Below are positions 18,294-26,349 of a stretch of DNA of 64,000 nucleotides, piece after piece; within the stretch, counting starts at the first letter, position 1, and the number at the start of each line of letters is the position of its first letter. The translations under genes and the position numbers were made by a program. The notes below the pieces were generated by a model. It made no database searches. It worked only from the letters and a program-made list of their open reading frames with translations, and had not been told where the DNA came from. The stretch comes from Lachnospiraceae bacterium. Lineage in GTDB: Bacteria; Bacillota; Clostridia; Lachnospirales; Lachnospiraceae. The DNA is taken from contig AP025573.1 in NCBI GenBank assembly GCA_022845895.1, positions 2,886,501 through 2,950,500 of the forward strand, written 5' to 3'.

Positions 18294-18300
18294 CTTAATT

Positions 18301-19920
18301 TTATGACTCCCGGATTTTTTTTCTGAGCGGAAGCACCATGCCGGGAGATACCGACAGTTCATCGATTCCCATAGACAGGAAGGTACCGGTCAGCGCCAGG
18401 TCGGAGGCCAGCTCTCCGCATATGCCGATCCATCTGCCTTCTGCGTGTGCGCTCTCTGCCGCCATACGAATCATGGCGAGTACGGCGGGATGATGGGCGT
18501 CATAGAATTCATCCAGCTTCTCATTCTGCCTGTCGATCGCCAGCGTATACTGGGTCAGGTCGTTCGTTCCTACGCTGAAGAAATCAACCTCTTTTGCCAG
18601 TTCACGGCTCACCATGACAGCGGCCGGCGTCTCTATCATGATTCCGATTTCCACGTCTTCCCGGAAGCTGATGCCTTCTTCTTGCAGTTCCGCTTTCACC
18701 TCTTCGATGATTTCTTTGATCTTCTTTACCTCTGCTACCGAAATGATCATCGGGAACATGATGGCTATCTGCCCGAAGGCGGAAGCCCGGTACAACGCCC
18801 TAAGCTGCGTCTTGAAGATGTCGGTCTGCGTGAGGCAGATACGAATCGCCCGGTATCCGAGCGCGGGATTCTCCTCCTTGTCAAGACCGAAATACTCTGC
18901 CTGCTTGTCTGCGCCGATGTCGAGCGTCCGGATAATCACTTTCCTACCCGCCATATTCTCTGCTACCGTCTTATATACTCCAAACTGCTGCTCTTCCGTC
19001 GGGTACGTGCTGCTCTCCAGATAGAGGAACTCGCTTCGGAACAGCCCGATACCGCCTGCGTCATTCTTAAGTACAGCTCCGACGTCGGCCATATTGCCTA
19101 TATTGGCATATACGTCTATCTTCTGCCCTCCCGCCGTGATATTATCCTTCCCTTTGAGCTGCAGCAGAAGTTCTTTCTGTGCCATATCTTCCTGCTGCTT
19201 CTTCTTCATCCGTTCCATCGTCGGCGCATCGGGCTCGATGTATATCTTGCCTTCAAAGCCGTCTACAACCGCAGTCCTGCCGTCATACTCCGGCCTGAGG
19301 CCTTCTCCCGCCCCAATGACTGCCGGAATATTCATCGTCCTGGCAAGAATCGCCGTATGGGAATTGGACGATCCATACATCGTCACAAATGACAGCACCT
19401 TTTCCTTGTCCAGCTGCACCGTCTCGCTCGGCACGAGATCGTCGGCCGCGATGATGACCGGCCCGTCGATTGACATCGGGCTCCCCTGGCTTTTGCACAG
19501 CACATGGAGAAGCCGTTCGGACACATCTCTGACGTCAGCGGCACGTCCTTGCATATACGCGTCATCCATCGCCTGGAACATAGCCTCATAATTGTCGGCT
19601 GTAGTGCCGATGGCGTACTCGGCGTTCACTTCCTGGGTCGTAATTATATTGACGACGGACTCTACATAATCCAGATCCTCTAGCATCATCTGATGTATTT
19701 CGAAGATCATGGCGTTCGCCTCGCCCACATCTTCCATCGCCTTGTCATGCAGTTCCTGAAGCTCCAAGGAGGCTTTGGCCCTGGCTTCTTCAAACCGTTT
19801 CACTTCCTGATCCGTATCCTTCACATGGCATCTCTTGATAGTAATCTCATCTCTTTTATAAAATGCAATCTTACCGATTGCGATACCGCCGTATACACTT
19901 TTACCTTCTAACGTAATCAT
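18301..19920 (-). CDS. ptsI: PEP-protein phosphotransferase (Enzyme I), fructose operon copy
   Basis: 539-residue cytoplasmic enzyme that takes phosphate from PEP and passes it to HPr. Order: HPr-binding helical domain (about 30-145), phospho-His domain with the active H188 in SNSHTAILAR, and PEP-binding barrel with GIGLFRSEFLYL, DIGADKQ, MIETPAAV, FFSVGTNDLTQY and the active-site Cys in WIGICGELASD. Length is slightly under the 570-575 of model enzymes but complete. It follows ptsH by 28 nt as last gene of fruR-fruK-fruA-ptsH-ptsI. A second ptsI lies at 26350-27975. Confidence 0.95.
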   Translation of the reverse strand: MITLEGKSVYGGIAIGKIAFYKRDEITIKRCHVKDTDQEVKRFEEARAKASLELQELHDKAMEDVGEANAMIFEIHQMMLEDLDYVESVVNIITTQEVNAEYAIGTTADNYEAMFQAMDDAYMQGRAADVRDVSERLLHVLCKSQGSPMSIDGPVIIAADDLVPSETVQLDKEKVLSFVTMYGSSNSHTAILARTMNIPAVIGAGEGLRPEYDGRTAVVDGFEGKIYIEPDAPTMERMKKKQQEDMAQKELLLQLKGKDNITAGGQKIDVYANIGNMADVGAVLKNDAGGIGLFRSEFLYLESSTYPTEEQQFGVYKTVAENMAGRKVIIRTLDIGADKQAEYFGLDKEENPALGYRAIRICLTQTDIFKTQLRALYRASAFGQIAIMFPMIISVAEVKKIKEIIEEVKAELQEEGISFREDVEIGIMIETPAAVMVSRELAKEVDFFSVGTNDLTQYTLAIDRQNEKLDEFYDAHHPAVLAMIRMAAESAHAEGRWIGICGELASDLALTGTFLSMGIDELSVSPGMVLPLRKKIRES

Positions 19921-19948
19921 CTCGAACCATTCCCTTTTTTGCAGTGAA

Positions 19949-20206
19949 TTATAAGTTTTCCTTCATAAATGCTTCCAGCTCGCTGACAGCCTTCTCTTCG
20001 TCATCACCTTCAGCCGTCATGAATACTTCCTCGCCGCACTTGGCACCAAGCCCCATCACGCCAAAGATTCTCTTGGCATCCGCGCTCTTCTCGCCTTTTC
20101 CAATCTTTATCTCAGACTGGAATCCATTCGCCTTCTTGACGAGAAGTCCTGCTGGCCTTGCGTGGATTCCTTCCTTGTCCGTGAGTACATACCTAAATTC
20201 TTTCAT
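19949..20206 (-). CDS. ptsH: HPr phosphocarrier protein lacking the regulatory Ser46
   Basis: 85-residue phosphocarrier. The phosphorylated histidine H15 is in GIHARPA. At the position of the Gram-positive regulatory Ser46 the sequence is AKRIFGVMGLG, with Arg46, where B. subtilis has KSIMGVMSLG. It can relay phosphate but should not be a substrate of HPr kinase, so it is unlikely to act as CcpA co-repressor. Encoded 28 nt before ptsI and 76 nt after fruA, so it is probably a fructose-dedicated HPr. An ordinary HPr may exist elsewhere in the genome. Confidence 0.93.
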   Translation of the reverse strand: MKEFRYVLTDKEGIHARPAGLLVKKANGFQSEIKIGKGEKSADAKRIFGVMGLGAKCGEEVFMTAEGDDEEKAVSELEAFMKENL

Positions 20207-20282
20207 AATCTTCTCTCCTTTTCTTCCTTAATATGATACTGTCAGGTTCCAAACAGATTACAGAACCATGTGCCTGATGCTG

Positions 20283-22226
20283 CTACCGTTTTTCTTCCGG
20301 AAGCGGCCGTTTCAAAAGTACGATTCCGGCCATGGACACAACAGCGCCTGCTGCCATCGCCAGTAAGAACATCGGTGCATTTTCGATAATCCCGATGACA
20401 AAGATGCCGCCATGAGGTGCTCTGGATCCACAGCCGAAGGCCATGGAGAGCGCCCCAGCCACCGCGGAGCCTAGCACGCACGGAGGAATGATACGAAGTG
20501 GATCCGCTGCTGCGAACGGAATCGCACCTTCTGTTATAAAAGACAGCCCCATGATATAGTTCGTTATGGTCGTCTGCTTCTCGTTCTTCGTGAACCGGTT
20601 CCTGAAGAATGTCGTCGCAAGCGCGATTGCCAGTGGAGGCGTCATGCCTCCTATCATGACCGCCGCCATGATATCGATCTGGCCGCTCGCGATTGCTGCC
20701 GTACCGAACACATAGGCGGCCTTGTTGAACGGACCTCCGAAATCAATGGACATCATGCCGCCAAGCACTGCTCCGAGCAGAATCTTACTGGATTCTCCCA
20801 TCCCTGCCAGCATGTCATTCAGCCACGTATTGAATGCTCCTATCGGCGGATTCACGATATATATCATGATGATACCCATAAACAGGATACCTAAGAAAGG
20901 AAACAGCAGCACCGGTTTCGTACCCTCCAGCGACTTTGGCAGCCTGCCAAGCAGCTTCTTGATGAGCACCATGAGGTATCCGGCCACAAAACCGGCGATA
21001 AGTGCTCCGAAGAAGCCCGATGAGATCCATTCCTCCTCCGGAAGCATGACAGAAGTTCCTGCCTTGGCCAGAAGGCCGCCCACGATACCTGGCATGAGTG
21101 CCGGCCTGTCACCGATAGCCATAGCGATATAACCTGCAAGTATCGGGAACATCATTCCAAATGCCGTATTGCCGACTGTGTTGAAGAACAGCGCCAGAGG
21201 GCTCCCCTTGCCAAAGTCCGCTCCTCCGGCATTGGCCCCGTCCACGAGGAAGGATAAGGCAATCAGGATACCGCCGCCGATGACGAACGGAAGCATGTGG
21301 GACACGCCGTTCATCAGGCTCTTATATATCTTGCGTCCGAGGCTTTCCCCATCATCAGACATGCTCTCTTCTTCGCCGCCTTTGCTGTGGTAGACAGGAA
21401 CATTGCCGCTGACAGCTTCTGTAATCAGCTGTTCCGCTTTGCTGATGCCATTTGCCACCTTAGTCATAAGGACCGGCTTACCGTCAAACCGTGCCATCTT
21501 GACATCCTTGTCCGCGGCGATGATGATGCAGTCACATGCGGCTATCTCGGCAGCTGTCAGAACATTCTTATCTCCACCTGAACCATTCGTCTCTACCTTA
21601 ATCGTATATCCCATCTCTGCAGCTTTGTTCTCCAGGCTCTCCGCCGCCATATACGTATGGGCGATTCCGGTCGGACACGCGGTGACTGCCAGTATGCGGA
21701 AGGCTTCCCCTGCCGGCTTTTCTTCTTTTTTTTCTACTTTACTTTCTTCTTCCTGATCTTCCGGAAACTTGGCACGCTCGGCCTCATCTATTACTTTCAG
21801 GAATTCATCTGCGGATCCTGCCATCATAAGATGCTCCCGGAAGCTGTCATCCATAAGCAGCATAGACAGCCTGCTAAGTACCTCCAGATGTATATTGTCT
21901 TCCGTATCCGGTGCCGCAATCAGGAAGATAAGGTGTACCGGCTGTCCATCCAGCGAGTCATAATCTACGCCGTCTTTTACCACCATGGCTGCAAGCCCCG
22001 GGGCCTTGACCGCATTCGTCTTGGCATGTGGTATGGCGATTCCTTCTCCGATACCTGTCGTACCTTCTTCTTCCCTTTTATAGACGCCTGCCCTGTACGC
22101 ATCTATGTCGGAGATATTGCCCCCTGCCGCCATGAGTTCCACCATCCGGTCAATGGTCTCACCCTTCGTGTTCACTGCACCATCCAGTTCAATGCTTGCC
22201 TTTTTGAGCAAGTCTACGATTTTCAT
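20283..22226 (-). CDS. fruA: PTS fructose transporter, fused IIA-IIB-IIC
   Basis: 647-residue membrane permease that imports and phosphorylates fructose to fructose-1-phosphate. The start is ATG 22226 (MKIVDLLKK), 10 nt after AGGAGG; an ATG three codons earlier abuts that site. IIA domain (1-147) with active H67 in GIAIPHAKT; charged linker about 150-172; IIB (about 176-275) with active C184 in VTACPTGIAHTYMAAE; IIC (about 300-645) with roughly 9-10 hydrophobic segments and GGPFNKAAY. Between fruK and ptsH in the operon. Confidence 0.95.
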   Translation of the reverse strand: MKIVDLLKKASIELDGAVNTKGETIDRMVELMAAGGNISDIDAYRAGVYKREEEGTTGIGEGIAIPHAKTNAVKAPGLAAMVVKDGVDYDSLDGQPVHLIFLIAAPDTEDNIHLEVLSRLSMLLMDDSFREHLMMAGSADEFLKVIDEAERAKFPEDQEEESKVEKKEEKPAGEAFRILAVTACPTGIAHTYMAAESLENKAAEMGYTIKVETNGSGGDKNVLTAAEIAACDCIIIAADKDVKMARFDGKPVLMTKVANGISKAEQLITEAVSGNVPVYHSKGGEEESMSDDGESLGRKIYKSLMNGVSHMLPFVIGGGILIALSFLVDGANAGGADFGKGSPLALFFNTVGNTAFGMMFPILAGYIAMAIGDRPALMPGIVGGLLAKAGTSVMLPEEEWISSGFFGALIAGFVAGYLMVLIKKLLGRLPKSLEGTKPVLLFPFLGILFMGIIMIYIVNPPIGAFNTWLNDMLAGMGESSKILLGAVLGGMMSIDFGGPFNKAAYVFGTAAIASGQIDIMAAVMIGGMTPPLAIALATTFFRNRFTKNEKQTTITNYIMGLSFITEGAIPFAAADPLRIIPPCVLGSAVAGALSMAFGCGSRAPHGGIFVIGIIENAPMFLLAMAAGAVVSMAGIVLLKRPLPEEKR

Positions 22227-22240
22227 GATATACATTCCTC

Positions 22241-23161
22241 CTATAATCTATACTCTGACGGTTCTTCCCCGAGCAGCTCCACTATCTCTTCTTTGCCGGC
22301 CAGCCAGCTCGTGAAGGCCGTGGCGCTTCCCGCCGCAATGCCCAGCTTAAATGCTTTTTCGTAGTCTCCCGTATTCATCCACCCGGTTAGAAATCCTGCT
22401 ACCATAGAGTCTCCGGCACCTACCGAATTTTTAACCTCGCCTTTGGGCGGCCGGCCTTTGCATATCGTCTGTTCTTCCGTTAAGAGGATAGCTCCGTCCC
22501 CCGCCATAGACACGAGCACATTCCGGGCCCCTTTCTCCTGTAGCATGCGGGCATGCCGTATGATATCTTCTTCTGAATCCAGCACTGTGCCAAACATCTC
22601 GCCCAGTTCATGGTTATTCGGCTTTATTAGAAATGGATGATACTTCAGTACGTTCAGCAGCAGCTCCTTCGTCGCGTCTACCGCGATGTGAATCTCACGT
22701 CCATCTAGCCTCGCCATAATCTTCTCGTAGATATCCGGCGGCATCGTATCGGGAATGCTTCCTGCCAATACAAGAAAGTCGCCTGCTTCCAGACTGTCCA
22801 GCCGCCCATACAGCTCTTGCAGCGCCTCTTCCGTAATGGAAGGGCCCTGTCCGTTAATCTCTGTTTCCTGTCCGTCATTAATCTTGACGTTGATTCTCGT
22901 AAACCCCTGCCCAAGCCTGATAAAATCTGTATCGCAGCCGCAGCCGTTCAGCATCTGTTCCAGCGCATCCCCGGTAAAGCCGGCTACGAATCCAAGCGCC
23001 CTGCTCTTGCGCCCAAGATTCGAGAGCATGACAGAGACATTGTTGCCTTTGCCGCCCGGATAGATATGCTCGCCTGCCGTCCGGTTAATCTCACCCGGGG
23101 TAAGCTTCTCCGTCTGGATTACATAATCCAGCGACGGGTTGAAAGTTACCGTATAAATCAT
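22241..23161 (-). CDS. fruK: 1-phosphofructokinase
   Basis: 306-residue PfkB-family kinase turning fructose-1-phosphate into fructose-1,6-bisphosphate. The start is ATG 23161 (MIYTVTFNPSLDYV), 7 nt after GGAGG and overlapping the fruR stop by 4 nt. GGKGNNVSVMLSNLG substrate motif, late NSVGAGDSMVAGFLTG with the catalytic Asp and anion hole. 14 nt before fruA. Confidence 0.94.
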   Translation of the reverse strand: MIYTVTFNPSLDYVIQTEKLTPGEINRTAGEHIYPGGKGNNVSVMLSNLGRKSRALGFVAGFTGDALEQMLNGCGCDTDFIRLGQGFTRINVKINDGQETEINGQGPSITEEALQELYGRLDSLEAGDFLVLAGSIPDTMPPDIYEKIMARLDGREIHIAVDATKELLLNVLKYHPFLIKPNNHELGEMFGTVLDSEEDIIRHARMLQEKGARNVLVSMAGDGAILLTEEQTICKGRPPKGEVKNSVGAGDSMVAGFLTGWMNTGDYEKAFKLGIAAGSATAFTSWLAGKEEIVELLGEEPSEYRL

Positions 23162-23907
23162 CCTTCTACCTCCACTACATTCCTGCAAGCCCTGTATGAA
23201 TCGTCATGCAGCCTTGTCGTCACCACCGTGCAACCGTCAAAATCTGCAAATGTCACGGATGAGACCTGATTGATTTTGCTTGAATCTGACAGTATATAAC
23301 TTTTCCGGCACTGCGAGACTGCTTTCTCCTTCACGAGCGCCTCAGTGATATCCGGTGTCGTGAAGCCTTTGTCCCTGCTCACGCCGTTCGTCCCAAAAAA
23401 CCCCTTCGTGAAGTTGTATTTCTTCAGGCTCTCTATAGCCTCTGCCCCGACTATCGCTTCTGTCGCCTCTTTCAGCTCTCCCCCGAGGAGATAGACACTG
23501 CATCCTTTTTTCAGCAGCTTCTGCGCATGCCCAATGGCATTGGTCACATATACCGCATCCAGCTCTGTAACATAGTCAATCAGCAAATCCACGCTGCTCC
23601 CCGCGTCCATATAGACAAAATCATCTTTTTCTATGAGCGCGGCGGCATGCTTTGCAATCGCCACCTTCTCTTCAATATTCAGGTCTCTTCTTACCGACAG
23701 CGATGCGTCCTTCGTCATAACCTCCAGATTCACCGCCGTCGCCCCGCCGTGCACCTTGATAAGGCTGCCTTTCCGGTGCAGCGCGGTCAGGTCTCTCCTT
23801 ATGGTGGATTCCGATGTGTCAAGCTGCTCGGTCAGTTCCTGGACCGTAACCGTCTTTTTGTCATTTACAAGCTTAAGTATCTCGTTGTAACGTTCCTCCG
23901 CCAGCAT
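23158..23907 (-). CDS. fruR: DeoR-family regulator of the fructose operon
   Basis: 249-residue repressor. The start is ATG 23907 (MLAEERYNEILKLV), preceded by GGAGG. N-terminal helix-turn-helix TVQELTEQLDTSESTIRRDLTAL (about 20-42) followed by LIKVHGGA; the C-terminal sugar-phosphate sensor has the DeoR motifs YMDAGSSVDLLIDY, YLLGGEL and FFGTNGVSRDKGFTTPD. Fructose-1-phosphate is the expected inducer by analogy. First gene of the operon, hence autoregulated. Confidence 0.92.
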   Translation of the reverse strand: MLAEERYNEILKLVNDKKTVTVQELTEQLDTSESTIRRDLTALHRKGSLIKVHGGATAVNLEVMTKDASLSVRRDLNIEEKVAIAKHAAALIEKDDFVYMDAGSSVDLLIDYVTELDAVYVTNAIGHAQKLLKKGCSVYLLGGELKEATEAIVGAEAIESLKKYNFTKGFFGTNGVSRDKGFTTPDITEALVKEKAVSQCRKSYILSDSSKINQVSSVTFADFDGCTVVTTRLHDDSYRACRNVVEVEG

Positions 23908-23977
23908 ATTAGTACCTCCAGTCTTTAAGATAGTCATTATCATTCATATTCTTCCAATTTCGTTCACTTCTGTTATT

Positions 23978-24006
23978 ATAATATAATCATTTTCAGTCAT
24001 TGTCAA
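23978..24006 (-). promoter_or_regulatory. Promoter of the fruRKA-ptsHI operon
   Basis: -35 TTGACA (24001-24006), 17-nt spacer, -10 TATTAT (23978-23983). Similar TGAAAATGA and TGATAATGA blocks lie around the -10 and near the fruR start and could be FruR sites. Confidence 0.75.
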
Positions 24007-24157
24007 TTAAATTCCGCCAATAATAACCACCAAAAAGAACTTTATTTTATTATGCACATTTGACAAAGAGATTATCAGAATAGTTTTTCTTTTTAAAATG
24101 TTCTATACTGTTATTCAGTGGCATTACTATATGGCTCGAATCTGGAGAATAGATGAT

Positions 24158-24475
24158 ATGAGATATGTAAAAATTATATTAGAAAATATTCTGATAACAT
24201 GGGCATATGCGTTCCTGACCGTTCCCCATAAGATAATAAATGGCGGCGTGACGAGCTTTTCCATGATCGCTGCCTCGTTCCTCCACTCGGACACCGCATT
24301 GATTGCCAACGTTATCACGCTCCTGCTGCTTGCATCCCGCAGGATAAGGGCTACGGAAAGGATTCTCCGCCTCTCCCGCTTACACCTGCGCATCTCCCAC
24401 CCGGCTCCCCGCCCGCTATCTACTTCACTTGACAAGGGCGAGTGCGGCTGTGTGACGTTACTGGCCAGCGGATGA
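24158..24475 (+). pseudogene. Truncated YitT-family membrane protein running into repeat copy A
   Basis: From ATG 24158 about 58-60 codons read like the N-terminus of a YitT/DUF161 membrane protein (MRYVKIILENILITWAYAF, then IINGGVTSFSMIA). The frame then enters the GC-rich repeat near 24335-24360 and stops at 24475. Intact family members are about 280 residues, so at least three quarters are missing and the tail is repeat-derived. GGAG lies 10 nt before the start. Probably a remnant left by insertion or deletion at the repeat. Confidence 0.55.
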
Positions 24476-24540
24476 ACGCTGGCTGCGTCAGTTAAGTGAT
24501 AAAATATCGCAAGCTTAATGTGAATAACACAAAGAGCAGA
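24360..24540 (-). repeat. GC-rich repeat element, copy A (truncated)
   Basis: The reverse complement matches copy C closely, for example GTAGATAGCGGGCGGGGAG, then GAGATGCGCAGGTGTAAGCG and GGCGGAGAATCC, and the 5' flank (CATCCGCTGGCCAG, ATATTTTATCA). The match stops at GGAGAATCC near 24360, so the inner hairpin and closing arm are missing. The break joins the YitT remnant. Confidence 0.8.
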
Positions 24541-24633
24541 TGAATGATAAGAGTTTTGAAAGTCCAGATGAATCAGGCTGGCGAATATGTTCGTTGTGAA
24601 TCAATTACAGCGAGGCGAGCACGCCGTTGCTGC

Positions 24634-24699
24634 AAGAAGAGCCGGAACCAGGCAGGGAATGTCATCCCAACATCCCCGTACCTGATACCGGCTCTTCTT
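24634..24699. repeat. Long imperfect hairpin between repeat copies A and B
   Basis: Outer arms AAGAAGAGCCGG and CCGGCTCTTCTT (12 bp perfect) with further inner pairing (CAGG/CCTG, GGGAATG/CATCCC). There is no long T run on either side, so it may be a decayed terminator or a separate small repeat. Nothing else supportable was seen between 24541 and 24744. Confidence 0.5.
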
Positions 24700-24744
24700 C
24701 ATTACGATTACTTTCAACTAAAGTTATCAGCCTGCTTAGCCCCT

Positions 24745-25027
24745 TTTCACTATGCTGACACAGCCAAATCCCTTCCATCAGCCAATCGTGTTACACAGCC
24801 GCCCCCGCCCATGCCAGTAAAGTAGATAGCCGATGGGGAGGTATGGGACAGATGCGCAGGTGTAAGCGGAAGGGACGGAGAATCCTCACCAGATTCCTTG
24901 GCTTGTGGGGTGAGAGCCGCTATCGGCGAACACCCCACAGGCTTAGGAATCTGTGTGATAGTCGTAGTTCCCGGACGCATCGGAGCATCTGCCCCATACC
25001 TCCCCAGCGGCGTCCACTTCACTAAAC
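24745..25027 (+). repeat. GC-rich repeat element, copy B
   Basis: Same element as copy C, same orientation. Outer stem GGGGAGGTATGGG/CCCATACCTCCCC (13 bp) extended by CAGATGC/GCATCTG; inner stem AGATTCCT/AGGAATCT with GTGGGGTG/CACCCCAC, capped by GCCG-CTAT-CGGC. Unpaired conserved blocks AGATGCGCAGGTGTAAGCG, ACGGAGAATCC and GCATCGGAGCA. Stem bases differ from copy C but pairing is kept. Confidence 0.85.
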
Positions 25028-25233
25028 CCCCATTGAACAAAACGGCGATGTGTGATATCATATGAACACAATTCAAACATTCTGATTTTCTGATTTCATC
25101 TACGGCAGATCGCCGTACCTATCCGATGTTTGTAACAAATCTTTTATGCGAAGGAGGGATGCCTATGGGGGCTGTTCTTTTGTTTTCCGTCTGTTAACCG
25201 TGGATAAAGTATGATAAAATGAAGGAGAACCAT

Positions 25234-25983
25234 ATGAACAAAAGACAAAAGCTGATACCATTAAACAAACTGAACCTTACGGACCGTTTCCTCTTCGAGG
25301 AAGTGATGGAGGACCCCCTGGCCCAACAGGAGGCGCTCGGCATCATCCTGGGCAGGGATGTCCCGCTCCTTACCCAGAACGAGGCGGAGAAGGAGCTTCG
25401 GATTTCGCCGGAGGCCCGCTCCGTCCGCCTGGACATCTCCCTGCTGGAGCCCGGGATTCCGGACTACAGCCAGCTGAACGAGTCCTATCTCATCATGATC
25501 ACGCCCTTCGACCTGTTCGGCTGCGGGAAGTACCGGTACACCTTCCGGGCCGTGTGCGAGGAAGAGCCGGGATGCATCTTAGAAGACGGGGCGACCCGGA
25601 TCTTCCTGAACACCCGTGGAGCGAATGACGATAAGGTCCCACAGGAGCTGGCGGAGTTCCTGCACTACGTGGAGCATACGACGGACGAGGCGGCAGAACA
25701 TGCCGGGAGCGAACGCATCCGCCGCATCCACGACCGGGTCCGGAAGGTACGCAATAGTGAAGAAGTCGGGGTGAAATATATGCAGGCATGGGAAGAGAAA
25801 TATTATGAGAAAGAAGAGGCAAGACACGAAGGGGTGAAAGAAGGGCGTAAAGAAGCGCTTACAGATTTACTAAAGAAGAAGCTTGAAAAAGGGAAGTCTG
25901 TCGAGGAAATCGCCGAGGCTTTGGAAGAGTCCGAAGAGACGATTCGTGGGCTTATGAAAGAACTGGGGGTTCAAGTAATATAG
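25234..25983 (+). CDS. Rpn/PD-(D/E)XK nuclease-family transposase-like protein, internally deleted
   Basis: 249 residues; start at ATG 25234 (MNKRQKLIPLNKLNLTDRFLF), 6 nt after AAGGAG. The N-terminus, the SLLEPGIPDY block, FDLFGCGKYRYTF, FLNTRGANDD, EVGVKYMQAWEEKYYEKEEAR and the charged C-terminal tail all match the Lachnospiraceae Rpn/PDDEXK_2 group as I know it. Between SVRLD and ISLLEPG the segment that normally carries the second catalytic motif (E-x-Q/K, about 35-40 residues) is absent, so nuclease activity is doubtful although the frame is open. Flanked on each side by a direct copy of the GC-rich repeat. A decayed member is the best reading. Confidence 0.72.
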   Translation: MNKRQKLIPLNKLNLTDRFLFEEVMEDPLAQQEALGIILGRDVPLLTQNEAEKELRISPEARSVRLDISLLEPGIPDYSQLNESYLIMITPFDLFGCGKYRYTFRAVCEEEPGCILEDGATRIFLNTRGANDDKVPQELAEFLHYVEHTTDEAAEHAGSERIRRIHDRVRKVRNSEEVGVKYMQAWEEKYYEKEEARHEGVKEGRKEALTDLLKKKLEKGKSVEEIAEALEESEETIRGLMKELGVQVI

Positions 25984-26027
25984 ACGCCGCTGGAGACGTA
26001 TGTTAATGCTCAACATCGACCAATTTG

Positions 26028-26341
26028 TTCTTTGCTGCACATATTAAACTTGTCATATTTTATCATTCATCTCGCGCAGTCAGCGGCCATCCGCTGGCCA
26101 GCAACGCCTCACGACCGCCCTCGCCCTTGTTAGTGAAGTAGATAGCGGGCGGGGAGCCGGGTGGAAGATGCGCAGGTGCAAGCGTAAGAGGCGGAGAATC
26201 CGTCCCGGAATCCTTGGTTTGCGGAAGAGGAGCTGCTATCAGCGACTCTGCCGCAAAGTTAGGATTCCGTGGACTAGTCGAAGCCTCGGTCGCATCGGAG
26301 CAGATGCCACCCGGCTCCCTGACCGCAGCCACTTTACTACC
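26028..26341 (+). repeat. GC-rich repeat element, copy C (most complete)
   Basis: About 314 bp. 5' flank with an ATATTTTATCA block and hairpin CAGCGG/CCGCTG; closing arms TAGTGAAGT/ACTTTACTA; outer stem GGGAGCCGGGTGG/CCACCCGGCTCCC; inner stem GGAATCCT/AGGATTCC plus TTTGCGG/CCGCAAA; cap GCTG-CTAT-CAGC. It ends 8 nt from the stop codon of the second ptsI. It fills most of the gap 25984-26349; no gene is supportable there. Confidence 0.85.
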
Positions 26342-26349
26342 CCCCCCAA

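Noticed and set aside
24750-25076. Minus-strand ORF across repeat copy B and a similar one across copy C (26063-26332)
   Set aside because: The peptides resemble each other only because the DNA is repeated; copy A has an in-frame stop, there is no ribosome site, and stem-pairing constraints explain the conservation.
24100-26349. CRISPR array
   Set aside because: The repeats are about 300 bp, only three, in mixed orientation and without regular spacers.
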